Made by a program: the position numbers and the translations under genes. Below are positions 16,802-24,281 of a DNA stretch of 34,662 nucleotides, piece by piece (the first letter of the stretch is position 1; every line of letters begins with the position of its first letter). The stretch is from NCBI GenBank assembly GCA_035270125.1, contig DATFIM010000163.1:1-34662 (forward strand), written 5' to 3'. This stretch comes from Halanaerobiales bacterium (GTDB lineage: Bacteria > Bacillota > Halanaerobiia > Halanaerobiales > DATFIM01). The notes under the pieces were generated by a model, which saw nothing but the letters and a program-made list of their open reading frames with translations, did not search any database and had not been told where the DNA came from.

Positions 16802-17359
16802 ATGGTATCAACAAATGATTTTAAAACTGGAATGACCATCGAATTAGATGGAACAGTTTATTCTGTAGAGGAGTTTCAACATTCTAAATCAGGTAGAGGT
16901 GGCGCATTTGTTAGAACTAAGTTAAAAAATCTTGAAGAAAATTATGTTGTAGAAAAAACATTTAGAGCTGGTGAAAAAGTTAATGATGCTCATATAGATG
17001 AAAGAAATGTAAAATTTCTTTATTGGGATGGTCAGGATTATGTTTTTATGGATAATGAAACTTATGATCAAATCACTTTAACTAAAGAGCAATTGGGAGA
17101 TAAAATAAATTATCTCAAAGAAAATATGAATTTAAGTATTTCTATGTATGAAAGAAGACCAATCAATGTCAATTTGCCAACATTCGTAGAATTGGAAGTA
17201 ACAGATACCCAACCTGGTGTAAAAGGTAATACGGTTTCTGGTGGTACAAAACCTGCTACTGTAGAAACAGGTTTAGTAGTAAAAGTTCCATTGTTTATTA
17301 GTGAAGGTACTGTCATAAAGGTTGATACTAGAACTGATGAATATGTTGAAAAAGTATAG
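16802..17359 (+). CDS. efp: Translation elongation factor P
   Basis: Full-length at 185 residues with the three OB-like domains; C-terminal signature [23 protein letters not shown]-type ending. EF-P enters the ribosomal E site and rescues polyproline stalls. The tip of domain I reads SKSGRGGAF, so the residue normally modified is Arg32 rather than the Lys common in Firmicutes. Arg is the acceptor in EarP-type rhamnosylated EF-Ps, but no modification gene is nearby. The start is fixed by an in-frame stop two codons upstream. See the separate leader entry for its unusual ribosome site. Confidence 0.95.
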   Translation: MVSTNDFKTGMTIELDGTVYSVEEFQHSKSGRGGAFVRTKLKNLEENYVVEKTFRAGEKVNDAHIDERNVKFLYWDGQDYVFMDNETYDQITLTKEQLGDKINYLKENMNLSISMYERRPINVNLPTFVELEVTDTQPGVKGNTVSGGTKPATVETGLVVKVPLFISEGTVIKVDTRTDEYVEKV

Positions 17360-17370
17360 GAGGAGTTGAG

Positions 17371-18501
17371 ATGGATTATTTAGTAATTGGTTCAGGTGTG
17401 GCTGGTATTTCAGCTGTAAAAGAACTTATTAAGAAAAAAAATAAAAAAGATAAAATAACAGTAGTGAGTAAGGAAAAATATCCCTTTTATTATCGCCCGA
17501 GACTTATAGAATATTTATCTGGAGAAGTAGATATTGATGATATAATTATAAATGATAAAAATTGGTTTGAAAAAAATAATATTAATTTAAATTTAGAAGA
17601 AAAAGTGATTAATATTATACCTGAAAAGAAAAAAGTTATATCTGAAAAAAACAGATATAAATATGATAAATTACTTTTAGCTAATGGTGCTCACTGTTTT
17701 GTACCTCCAATAAAAGGTACAGATAGGGAGAATGTTTTTACTTTGAGAAATGCTGAGGATGCTGAAAAAATATACAAGTCAGCAATAGAAAAAGAAAAGG
17801 CTATTGTGATTGGAGGAGGACTTTTAGGTTTAGAGTCTGCTTATAATTTAAGCCAGGCAGGACTTGATGTTACTGTTATGGAAAGAGGTTCTTACCTGTT
17901 AAATCGACAATTAGATAAAAAAGGAGCAAAAACATTACAAAATAAACTTGAAAATAAAGGACTTAATTTTGTATTAAATGCATCTACAGAGCAAATCAAG
18001 AAAAAAGCAAATAATTTAGAAGTTATTATTAGTGAAAAAGGAGAATATTCTGCTGGTCTTGTTCTGTTATCTACTGGAGTAAGGTCAAATATTTCTCTTG
18101 TTAAAGATACTGATATTGAAGTAAATAAAGGAATAATTGTTGATGAAAATATGAAAACAAATTTTAAAGATATTTATGCAGCTGGAGATGTAGCTGAATA
18201 TAATGGTAAAGTATATGGCATTTGGCCTCCATCTATGAAACAGGGAAAAGTGGCAGGAAAAAATATGATGGGAACTGGAAGCAAATTTGATGGATATGTT
18301 AGTTCTTACAGTCTTAAAGTTGCTGGTGTTTCTTTAGTTTCTAAAGGTATTATAGATGATGAAGGATATAAAAGTGAAACAACTAAAGAAAATGGTAAAT
18401 ATAAGAAGATAATATGGAAAGATGATAAAATAATTGGAATTATACTTATTGGGGATTTTGATGATAAAAATCAGCTTATAAGTAAAGTGGAAAACATCTA
18501 A
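17371..18501 (+). CDS. FAD-dependent NAD(P)H oxidoreductase (rubredoxin reductase / NirB N-terminal type)
   Basis: The 376-residue protein has an N-terminal FAD dinucleotide fold (VIGSGVAGISA, 5-15), a central NAD(P)H fold (VIGGGLLGLESA, about 146-157), and the flavin-contacting YAAGDVAEYNG (about 269-279). PFYYRPRLIEYLSG (about 38-51) is characteristic of the NADH:rubredoxin reductase and nitrite-reductase N-terminal group. The electron acceptor is not identifiable; no rubredoxin gene is adjacent. In anaerobes such enzymes often take part in oxygen or peroxide detoxification. GGAGG precedes ATG 12 bases after efp, so co-transcription is likely. Confidence 0.85.
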   Translation: MDYLVIGSGVAGISAVKELIKKKNKKDKITVVSKEKYPFYYRPRLIEYLSGEVDIDDIIINDKNWFEKNNINLNLEEKVINIIPEKKKVISEKNRYKYDKLLLANGAHCFVPPIKGTDRENVFTLRNAEDAEKIYKSAIEKEKAIVIGGGLLGLESAYNLSQAGLDVTVMERGSYLLNRQLDKKGAKTLQNKLENKGLNFVLNASTEQIKKKANNLEVIISEKGEYSAGLVLLSTGVRSNISLVKDTDIEVNKGIIVDENMKTNFKDIYAAGDVAEYNGKVYGIWPPSMKQGKVAGKNMMGTGSKFDGYVSSYSLKVAGVSLVSKGIIDDEGYKSETTKENGKYKKIIWKDDKIIGIILIGDFDDKNQLISKVENI

Positions 18502-18506
18502 GTTTG

Positions 18507-18536
18507 AAGGGCAAGAAGTTATTCTTGCCCTTTATT
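18507..18536 (+). terminator. Terminator hairpin after the FAD reductase gene
   Basis: AAGGGCAAGAA (18507-18517) pairs perfectly with TTCTTGCCCTT (18522-18532) around GTTA. The T tract is short and interrupted, so termination may be partial. Confidence 0.78.
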
Positions 18537-18542
18537 AATGTA

Positions 18543-18564
18543 AATTTTACGAAATAGTAAAATT
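18543..18564. promoter_or_regulatory. Inverted repeat upstream of accB, possible operator
   Basis: AATTTTAC (18543-18550) and GTAAAATT (18557-18564) form a perfect 8-bp inverted repeat with a six-base spacer, 42 bases before accB. A weak -10-like TATATAAG follows at 18578. It does not match the FapR consensus that I know. It may bind a regulator of acyl-lipid synthesis, or be chance in AT-rich DNA. Confidence 0.35.
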
Positions 18565-18605
18565 ATGATAAAGTAAGTATATAAGATTTATGAAGGAGGA
18601 TTTTT

Positions 18606-19058
18606 ATGGATTTGAAACAAATTGAAGAACTAATAGAAATTTTGAAAGATACTGATGTTAGTGAGTTAAAAATTGAAGAAGACGATATAGAAATTGATAT
18701 TAAGAGAGGTTTTAACAATAATGTTGTTACAGGTCAGCCTGTAGTAAATACTAAAGTAAGTAATGAGTCTGAAGTAAAAAATAAAAAATCTGAAAAAAAT
18801 GAAAAAGAAAATACAGATAGGGAAGAAATTGTAGCTCCAATGGTAGGTACTTTTTATAGATCACCTTCTCCAGAGGCAGATCCATTTGTAGAGATTGGAG
18901 ATACTGTTGAAAATGGAGATGTTGTTTGTATTTTAGAAGCAATGAAATTAATGAATGAGATAGAGGCTGAAACAAAATGTAAAATCATTGATGTCCTTGT
19001 AGAAGATGGGGAAGCTATTGAGTATGGCCAACCTCTTTTTGAGATTGAGAAATTATAA
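18606..19058 (+). CDS. accB: Biotin carboxyl carrier protein of acetyl-CoA carboxylase
   Basis: The 150-residue protein has a short N-terminal helix region (1-34), a charged flexible linker (about 50-75) and the biotinyl domain (75-150). EAMKLMNEI carries the biotinylated Lys114, and the preceding [20 protein letters not shown] contains the thumb typical of AccB. It carries carboxybiotin between AccC and the carboxyltransferase for malonyl-CoA formation. GAAGGAGG precedes ATG. accC follows after 11 bases. The transferase genes accA/accD are not in the window. Confidence 0.95.
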   Translation: MDLKQIEELIEILKDTDVSELKIEEDDIEIDIKRGFNNNVVTGQPVVNTKVSNESEVKNKKSEKNEKENTDREEIVAPMVGTFYRSPSPEADPFVEIGDTVENGDVVCILEAMKLMNEIEAETKCKIIDVLVEDGEAIEYGQPLFEIEKL

Positions 19059-19069
19059 GGAGTGATATT

Positions 19070-20416
19070 TTGTTTGAAAAAGTTCTGATAGCTAATAGAG
19101 GAGAAATTGCAGTAAGGATAATTAGGGCTTTACATGAAATGGGAATAGAAGCAGTTGCAGTTTATTCTGAAGCTGATAAAGACTCGTTACATGTCCAGTT
19201 AGCTGATGAAGCCTATTGTATTGGTCCTGCTAATCCAGCTCAAAGTTATTTAAATATACCGAGTATTATCAGTGTAGCTGAGGTTAGTGGAGCAGATGCT
19301 ATTCATCCTGGATATGGATTTTTATCGGAAAATGCCCATTTTGCTGAAGTTTGTGAAAGTAGTGGACTTAATTTTATAGGTCCAAGTTCAGAAGTAATAT
19401 CTTTAATGGGGGACAAAACTAAAGCCAGAGAAACTATGATAAATGCTGATGTACCAATAGTACCTGGTACTGAAAAAGGTTTAAAAGATAAAGAAGAGGC
19501 AATTGAAGTTGCAAAAAAAATTGGTTATCCTTTAATAATTAAAGCTGCTGCTGGTGGTGGCGGTAAAGGTATGAGAATTGTTCATAAGGAATCAAATTTA
19601 GAAAATGCTATTCAAACCGCTAAAAATGAAGCAGACAAATCTTTCGGAAATGATGAAGTCTATCTTGAAAAATATGTAGAAGAGCCAAGACATATAGAAT
19701 TTCAAATTTTAGGAGATGAAAAAGGAAATATAATCCATTTAAATGAAAGAGATTGCTCTATTCAAAGAAGACATCAAAAAGTTATTGAAGAATCTCCTTC
19801 TCCGGCCCTAAGCCCGGAACTGAGAAAAGAAATGGGTGAGGTAGCAGTTAAAGCTGCCAAAAGTGTTAATTATGTAAATGCCGGTACAGTTGAGTTTTTA
19901 CTTGATAATGAAAATAATTACTATTTTATAGAAATGAATACTAGAATTCAGGTTGAGCATCCAGTTACAGAGTTTATAACAGGAGTAGATATTCTAAAAG
20001 AACAAATTAATATAGCTGCTGGAAAAGAGTTGAGTATAAAACAGGATGAAGTTGAAATTAGAGGTTCAGCTATGGAATGTAGAATTAATGCTGAAGATCC
20101 TGATAATGATTTTCGTCCAACTCCAGGTAAAATAGAAAATTATATAGTACCAGGAGGTCCAGGTGTTAGAATTGATAGTGGGGTTTATCCTGGTTATTTT
20201 ATTAATCCATATTATGACTCTATGATTGGGAAATTAATTGTTCATGGAGAAAATAGAGAAGAGACTCTTGCAAGAATGGAAAGAGCTTTATCTGAATATA
20301 TAATTGAAGGCCTGGTAACAAATATTCCTTTTCATTTAAAAGTATTAAATAATGCATTTTTTAGAAAAGGAGAATACTATACTAATTTTATTAATAGGAG
20401 AATTATGATAGAATAG
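19070..20416 (+). CDS. accC: Biotin carboxylase subunit of acetyl-CoA carboxylase
   Basis: This is a 448-residue ATP-grasp enzyme. It starts [19 protein letters not shown] and holds the glycine-rich [14 protein letters not shown]-binding loop, the HIEFQILGD segment, the catalytic [14 protein letters not shown], and a C-terminal biotin-carboxylase domain with ECRINAEDP. It carboxylates AccB-bound biotin using ATP and bicarbonate. Start is TTG 19070 with AAGGAG upstream. Length and motifs are complete. Confidence 0.96.
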   Translation: MFEKVLIANRGEIAVRIIRALHEMGIEAVAVYSEADKDSLHVQLADEAYCIGPANPAQSYLNIPSIISVAEVSGADAIHPGYGFLSENAHFAEVCESSGLNFIGPSSEVISLMGDKTKARETMINADVPIVPGTEKGLKDKEEAIEVAKKIGYPLIIKAAAGGGGKGMRIVHKESNLENAIQTAKNEADKSFGNDEVYLEKYVEEPRHIEFQILGDEKGNIIHLNERDCSIQRRHQKVIEESPSPALSPELRKEMGEVAVKAAKSVNYVNAGTVEFLLDNENNYYFIEMNTRIQVEHPVTEFITGVDILKEQINIAAGKELSIKQDEVEIRGSAMECRINAEDPDNDFRPTPGKIENYIVPGGPGVRIDSGVYPGYFINPYYDSMIGKLIVHGENREETLARMERALSEYIIEGLVTNIPFHLKVLNNAFFRKGEYYTNFINRRIMIE

Positions 20417-20459
20417 TAATATAGAGAGAGTTAGAGCAGAATAACAAGGAGGTTTAATC

Positions 20460-20843
20460 ATGGAAAATAAAAAAAGTGAAGAATTAGGTACAATTAAAAT
20501 TGCAAATGAGGTAGTAGCTATTATTTCAGGATTGGCAGCTACTGAAGTAGAAGGAGTAGCCGGAATGAGTGGTGGAATTGCTGGTGGTATAGCAGATATG
20601 CTAGGTAGAAAGAACCTCTCTAAAGGAGTAAAAGTAGAAGTTGGAGATTCTGAAACTTCTGTTGATATTTTTGTAATTGTTGATTATGGTTCTTCAATAC
20701 CAGATGTTGCCTGGAATATACAGGATAATGTAAGAAAAGCTATAGAAAGTATGACCGGTTTAAATGCTGTAGAAATAAATGTTCATGTCCAGGGCGTAGA
20801 TTTTGAAAGTGAAGAAGAAATTGAAGAGAATGAGGAAGAATAA
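20460..20843 (+). CDS. Asp23/Gls24 family envelope-stress protein
   Basis: The 127-residue acidic protein has the Asp23 core: TIKIANEVVAIISGLAATEVEGVAGMSGG-type opening, then VEVGDSETSVDIFVIVDYG and the amphipathic VAWNIQDNVRKAIESMTGL. Family members polymerise on the membrane through the AmaP anchor and affect cell-wall stress. The gene for such an anchor follows directly, supporting that pairing. AAGGAGG precedes ATG. Asp23 between accC and nusB is the usual Firmicute order. Confidence 0.93.
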   Translation: MENKKSEELGTIKIANEVVAIISGLAATEVEGVAGMSGGIAGGIADMLGRKNLSKGVKVEVGDSETSVDIFVIVDYGSSIPDVAWNIQDNVRKAIESMTGLNAVEINVHVQGVDFESEEEIEENEEE

Positions 20844-20847
20844 AAAT

Positions 20848-20871
20848 AAAGGTCAAGGTTTCTTGGCCTTT
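20848..20871 (+). terminator. Hairpin between asp23 and amaP, possible attenuator
   Basis: AAAGGTCAAG (20848-20857) pairs with CTTGGCCTTT (20862-20871), ten pairs with one T-G and a GTTT loop. Only a weak T-rich tail follows. It may lower expression of the membrane anchor relative to Asp23, or stabilise the upstream message. Confidence 0.55.
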
Positions 20872-20897
20872 ATCTAAATTTTTGGGAGGGGTAGCTA

Positions 20898-21437
20898 ATG
20901 AAACTGGCATATCGATCAATGATTTTTATTATGACAATTATTTTTATGTTTGTGAGTATAGTATTAGCTTTTTATGCTTTTGGTTTTGCCCAACAAAACT
21001 TTTTACCCGTCTTATTTGAAAATATTTATTCACAATGGGAGTATGGAATATTATTTTTATTTTTGTTTTTGGCTTCTTCAGCTATTTTATATCCTTTTTT
21101 CAATATTGAAAAAAGCTATAAAAAAACTTTAATTAATAGCACTGATCTTGGTGATGTTAATATAACCTTGGGGGCTATAGATAATCTGGTAAAAAAAATT
21201 GTAAAAAAACGAGAAGGAATTTTTGATATTAATACTGATATAGATAGTGATGATTCAGGTTTAAATATTAGTCTTTCTGTAAAAGTTTATTCTGATTATA
21301 TTATCCCGGAGTTAACTAATGAATTACAGAAAGTGGTTAAGTCTTATTTGGAAGATACTACCGGAGTAACGGTTAATAGTGTTAAAATTTTAGTAAGCGA
21401 GATAGATAGTAAAAAAAATAAAGTTAAAGAAAAATAG
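20898..21437 (+). CDS. amaP: Alkaline-shock membrane anchor protein AmaP-like
   Basis: The 179-residue protein has two membrane segments (about 8-29 and 48-68), followed by a soluble Asp23-like domain with DVNITLGAIDNLVKKIVKK and VKVYSDYIIPELTNELQKVVKSYLE. This is the AmaP layout, which tethers Asp23 to the membrane. The ATG follows GGGAGGGG. The next two genes are spaced by 11 and 17 bases, so the group is likely a single transcript. Confidence 0.85.
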   Translation: MKLAYRSMIFIMTIIFMFVSIVLAFYAFGFAQQNFLPVLFENIYSQWEYGILFLFLFLASSAILYPFFNIEKSYKKTLINSTDLGDVNITLGAIDNLVKKIVKKREGIFDINTDIDSDDSGLNISLSVKVYSDYIIPELTNELQKVVKSYLEDTTGVTVNSVKILVSEIDSKKNKVKEK

Positions 21438-21448
21438 AAGGTGGTATA

Positions 21449-21685
21449 ATGAAAAAAGAAGAATTTTATGAAGAGCTTCTAAAAATGTTTAAAAAAGACA
21501 AAGGAAAAATTATTGGGGCTCTAATTGGTTTATTAGCAGGAATATTGTTTTTAGTAGTTGGTTTTTTTAAAACCATTTTAATAATAATATGTACCCTTAT
21601 TGGTTTATACTTAGGATCAAGATGGGATGTAGAAGGTGATGTGAAAAAAATTCTACACAAAATTCTACCACCTGGAATGCACTAA
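21449..21685 (+). CDS. DUF2273 small membrane protein
   Basis: The 78-residue protein has a basic N-terminus and a hydrophobic hairpin of two segments (about 20-38 and 43-58), including GALIGLLAGILFLVVGFF. This pattern fits DUF2273, which commonly lies beside Asp23/AmaP genes. Its function is unknown; a membrane partner of the Asp23-AmaP assembly is the contextual guess. The start has AAGGTGG upstream. Confidence 0.8.
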   Translation: MKKEEFYEELLKMFKKDKGKIIGALIGLLAGILFLVVGFFKTILIIICTLIGLYLGSRWDVEGDVKKILHKILPPGMH

Positions 21686-21702
21686 AGGAGATGTAATAGA
21701 TT

Positions 21703-22104
21703 ATGTCAAAAATCACCCGTCATCAACAAAGAATATGGAGTTTGCAAATTTTATATAGTATTGATTTAAAAAATAAATTCAATCTAGAAAATGCAGAAAA
21801 AGAAATTAAAAATATAAAAGAAAAAAATAAATTAATGGAAAAAAAATATTATTTTGAAAAGTTAGTTATAGGAATAGTAGAAGATAGAAATAATTTAGAT
21901 AAATATATAAATGAAAAAGCTGTGGATTGGACAATAGAAAGAATGGCTGTTATAGATCGAAATATTTTGCGTTTATCATTATATGAAATGGAAGAGGATT
22001 TAGTACCTGTTGGAGTAGCTATTAATGAAGCAGTAGAATTAGCTAAAGAATATGGTGATGATAAATCTTCTGGATTTATTAATGGAATTTTAGCCAGGAC
22101 TTGA
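21703..22104 (+). CDS. nusB: Transcription antitermination factor NusB
   Basis: This 133-residue all-helical protein begins with the RNA-binding basic segment (ITRHQQRIWSLQILYSID). It ends with the conserved block VAINEAVELAKEYGDDKSSGFINGILA. NusB with NusE/S10 binds boxA of rRNA operons. GGAGATG precedes ATG. In most Firmicutes folD follows directly; here about 5.6 kb of other genes intervenes. Confidence 0.94.
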   Translation: MSKITRHQQRIWSLQILYSIDLKNKFNLENAEKEIKNIKEKNKLMEKKYYFEKLVIGIVEDRNNLDKYINEKAVDWTIERMAVIDRNILRLSLYEMEEDLVPVGVAINEAVELAKEYGDDKSSGFINGILART

Positions 22105-22126
22105 TTTTTTAGTTTTTTTATATTAA

Positions 22127-22182
22127 AATTTATTATAAGAAATAAAGTGAGTAAATTCACAAATAAATTTTTATAATAAATT
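22127..22182. promoter_or_regulatory. Nested inverted repeats and Rex/Crp-like box before the zinc-ribbon gene
   Basis: An outer 12-bp perfect inverted repeat, AATTTATTATAA (22127-22138) and TTATAATAAATT (22171-22182), encloses GTGAGTAAATTCAC (22147-22160). The inner box fits GTGA-N6-TCAC, the core of Crp/Fnr sites, and one half matches the Rex half-site TTCACAA. A TATAAT at 22172-22177 could be the -10 box of the gene at 22198, with no good -35 box. This suggests regulated expression. The outer repeat may also fold as the nusB message 3' end. Confidence 0.5.
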
Positions 22183-22197
22183 CAGAGGAGGGATAGA

Positions 22198-22362
22198 ATG
22201 GAATGTAGAGTTTGTGGAGTTGAAACGAAAGATACTTGTTTGTGTGGTGATTGTAAAAGGCAGGTTGATTTTGTATCAAGTAAAATGACAAGTTCAAAGA
22301 AGAAAATCAATCTTCAATTTGATGAACATAGATTTTTTACAAGGGAAAGTACTGCAAATTAA
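22198..22362 (+). CDS. 54-residue zinc-ribbon-like protein, function unknown
   Basis: The ORF starts ATG with GGAGGG five bases upstream and ends at TAA 22360-22362. The N-terminal third holds five cysteines (C3, C6, C14, C16, C19) arranged CxxC then CxCxxC, as expected for a zinc-binding knuckle. The rest (SSKKKINLQFDEHRFFTREST) is polar and basic. I do not recognise the family. It stands alone between Rex/Crp-like palindromes and a terminator, which suggests a separately regulated small protein; a metal- or redox-responsive regulator partner is only a guess. Confidence 0.7.
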   Translation: MECRVCGVETKDTCLCGDCKRQVDFVSSKMTSSKKKINLQFDEHRFFTRESTAN

Positions 22363-22372
22363 TTGGCTGAAA

Positions 22373-22388
22373 TGTGAAAATTTTCACT
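22373..22388. promoter_or_regulatory. Rex/Crp-like palindrome after the zinc-ribbon gene
   Basis: TGTGAAAATTTTCACT contains the perfect palindrome GTGAAAATTTTCAC, which fits the Rex core GTGAA-N4-TTCAC and the Crp/Fnr core GTGA-N6-TCAC. A TATAAT follows at 22392-22397, but only about 60 bases lie before a terminator. Either a very short RNA is made or the site works together with the one upstream. Confidence 0.45.
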
Positions 22389-22428
22389 GAATATAATATA
22401 AATATTTTGAAAAAGAAAATAATTATTA

Positions 22429-22458
22429 AAAACACTCCTGAAATTAAAGGAGTGTTTT
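22429..22458. terminator. Bidirectional terminator between zinc-ribbon gene and otsB
   Basis: AAAACACTCCT (22429-22439) pairs with AGGAGTGTTTT (22448-22458), 11 perfect pairs, with T/A runs on both sides. It lies between convergent genes and ends 5 bases before the otsB stop codon, so it can serve both. Confidence 0.85.
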
Positions 22459-22463
22459 AATAA

Positions 22464-23243
22464 TTATCTTAAATTTTTTAATGTATTATTAAATTTATTT
22501 AAAAATTTGTAAACTTCATCAGGACTATTAAGAAAAAAATCAGCTTGTTTACTCATTTCTTTTTCATTTTTCACATAGATAGAAAAACCATTAATAACTG
22601 AAAAAGCGTCTTCATCTGTAGTATCATCACCTATATATATTTCAAATGGACTTTGATTTATAAAAGATTTTTTTCTTATCATTTTTACTGCTTTACCCTT
22701 ATCCCATCCTTTTGGTCTTATTTCTATTATTTTTCTTCCTTCCATTACTTCAAATTGTTTTTTATCGACCAAATTATTAATAAAATTTTTAAGTTTTTTA
22801 ACTTCCTTAAAATTATTTCTATAGTGAATAGAAAGTACAAATTTTTTATCTTCTAAATAAAGTTGGTCTTTATTAATTTTTTCCTTATATTTTTCTTTTA
22901 TCATATTAATATAATATTTTATTTCATTTTGATTTAAATTTTTCGGATTATAATCTTTCATTTCTAAACCGTGCAGCCCGGCATAATTAATATTATTTAA
23001 TTTAATTTTTTCTTTTAAATCTTCTAAATTTCTTCCGGAAATAATAGTTATATTAATAAATTTTGATTCTGATATTTTTTTGATTATGTTTTTAACACCT
23101 TTAACCGGATAAGCTGTTTTGGGATTCTTTTTAAAATGAGAGAGAGTGCCATCATAATCAAGAAAGAGCAAAATATTTTTATTTATTTTTAATTTTTGTT
23201 CTAGTTTCAAAAAATTTTCATCTTTAAGAATGTTTTTATTCAT
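22464..23243 (-). CDS. otsB: Trehalose-6-phosphate phosphatase (HAD superfamily)
   Basis: The 259-residue protein has HAD motif I DYDGT (29-33), with nucleophile Asp29 and acid/base Asp31. It also has IISGRNLEDL (motif II region), YAGLHGLEM (OtsB cap signature) and GDDTTDEDAF (motif IV). It would dephosphorylate trehalose-6-phosphate, giving trehalose, a compatible solute useful in salt. The start is ATG at 23243, with AGAGTGAT upstream; longer in-frame extension lacks a ribosome site and covers the promoter. No otsA is adjacent, so the phosphate donor enzyme must lie elsewhere. Strongly AT-rich, Lys/Asn-rich. Confidence 0.9.
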   Translation of the reverse strand: MNKNILKDENFLKLEQKLKINKNILLFLDYDGTLSHFKKNPKTAYPVKGVKNIIKKISESKFINITIISGRNLEDLKEKIKLNNINYAGLHGLEMKDYNPKNLNQNEIKYYINMIKEKYKEKINKDQLYLEDKKFVLSIHYRNNFKEVKKLKNFINNLVDKKQFEVMEGRKIIEIRPKGWDKGKAVKMIRKKSFINQSPFEIYIGDDTTDEDAFSVINGFSIYVKNEKEMSKQADFFLNSPDEVYKFLNKFNNTLKNLR

Positions 23244-23273
23244 AAATATCACTCTTTCTATAAAGTTAATTAT

Positions 23274-23302
23274 ATTATAACAGCTATAAATTTTTACTTC
23301 AA
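23274..23302 (-). promoter_or_regulatory. SigA-type promoter for otsB
   Basis: On the minus strand: TTGAAG (23302-23297), a 17-bp spacer, and a perfect TATAAT (23279-23274). It lies in the gap between the radical SAM gene and otsB, 30 bases before the otsB ATG. Confidence 0.72.
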
Positions 23303-23322
23303 TTTTTTGTATTTTAAATAAT

Positions 23323-24201
23323 TTAAAGGCGTCTCCAATTTTCATTTTTGAGATTATATTTTTTAGGATTATTTAAAATATAATTTAGTTTGTTTAATAT
23401 TTTTTCTTTATCTGCAGGTAATGTTCCTTTAATTGAATAATAGTTAGAAGCATGATTTGATCTGAAAACACATTTTTTCTCAACTTTTATATTATTGATA
23501 ATTTCATAAAGTTCATCTAAAACTTCGGTAGGGTTTAGTAATTGGAATTTATCATTTTTAATTTTTTTATATAAAGGAATCTCTTTTTTCACCATAAGAG
23601 TTAATGCACTTAAATATTCTGGTTCTATTTTTGAAACTAAATTACCTGTTTTTTGGGCATGTAATTTTGATTTTTCTTTACCACCTAATCCTAAAATTAT
23701 TGTAATAGAATTTTTGATATTTGCTTTTTTTAACTTTTTTGCCGCTTTTAAAAAGTCTTCTGGATTAGCGCCTTTTTTCATTTCTTTTAGAACTTTTTCA
23801 GAACCAGATTCTAAACCTAAATAAACCATTTTCAATCCCTTTTTTCTTAGTTTTTTTAGATCATTTATTGATTTATCATTTATACTTTTTGGGGTAGCAT
23901 AAGTAGTAATTCTGTGTAAATATTGAAATTTATTATTCAAATAATCTAATATTTTTAATAATTTATCAGTAGGTATTATTAGAGCATCACCATCAGCCAG
24001 AAAAACTCTTCGATGATTTTTATAATTTTTAAATCCTTCATCAATATCTTTTTTAATTATATCTATATCCTTAATTTTAAATTTTTTATTTTTGTACATA
24101 TTACAGAATTTACATTTATTATGGGAACAACCTACTGTTGTCTGTAATATAAAACTATTTCCTTCACTGGGAGGGCGCCATATTTTGCCAACATAATCCA
24201 T
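23323..24201 (-). CDS. Radical SAM protein of unknown substrate, CX4CX2C cluster motif
   Basis: This 292-residue protein begins with the cluster motif GCSHNKCKFCNMY: C25, C30, C33, spaced CX4CX2C rather than the classical CX3CX2C. Downstream are VFLADGDALI (SAM-contacting strand), MVYLGLESGSEKVLKEMKKG (GxxSGS-type segment) and ILGLGG. It belongs to the COG1032-like radical SAM group whose members carry this GCSHNKCxFCxMY motif, as far as I recall. There is no cobalamin domain. Substrate unknown. AAAGGTGG lies before ATG. It sits after the nadE terminator with no clear own promoter. Confidence 0.82.
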   Translation of the reverse strand: MDYVGKIWRPPSEGNSFILQTTVGCSHNKCKFCNMYKNKKFKIKDIDIIKKDIDEGFKNYKNHRRVFLADGDALIIPTDKLLKILDYLNNKFQYLHRITTYATPKSINDKSINDLKKLRKKGLKMVYLGLESGSEKVLKEMKKGANPEDFLKAAKKLKKANIKNSITIILGLGGKEKSKLHAQKTGNLVSKIEPEYLSALTLMVKKEIPLYKKIKNDKFQLLNPTEVLDELYEIINNIKVEKKCVFRSNHASNYYSIKGTLPADKEKILNKLNYILNNPKKYNLKNENWRRL

Positions 24202-24233
24202 AAATTGATTCCACCTTTCTGAGATAATATTTA

Positions 24234-24264
24234 TATAAAAAAACCGGGATAAAAATCCCGGTTT
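24234..24264 (-). terminator. Rho-independent terminator of nadE
   Basis: AAACCGGGAT (24241-24250) pairs perfectly with ATCCCGGTTT (24255-24264). Read on the minus strand it ends in a seven-T run. It lies 18 bases after the nadE stop codon. Confidence 0.9.
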
Positions 24265-24281
24265 AATTCTATCATATTGAG

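Noticed and set aside
23244-23345. 34-codon N-terminal extension of otsB
   Set aside because: It covers the otsB promoter and the end of the radical SAM gene and lacks a ribosome site; HAD motif I spacing is normal from ATG 23243.
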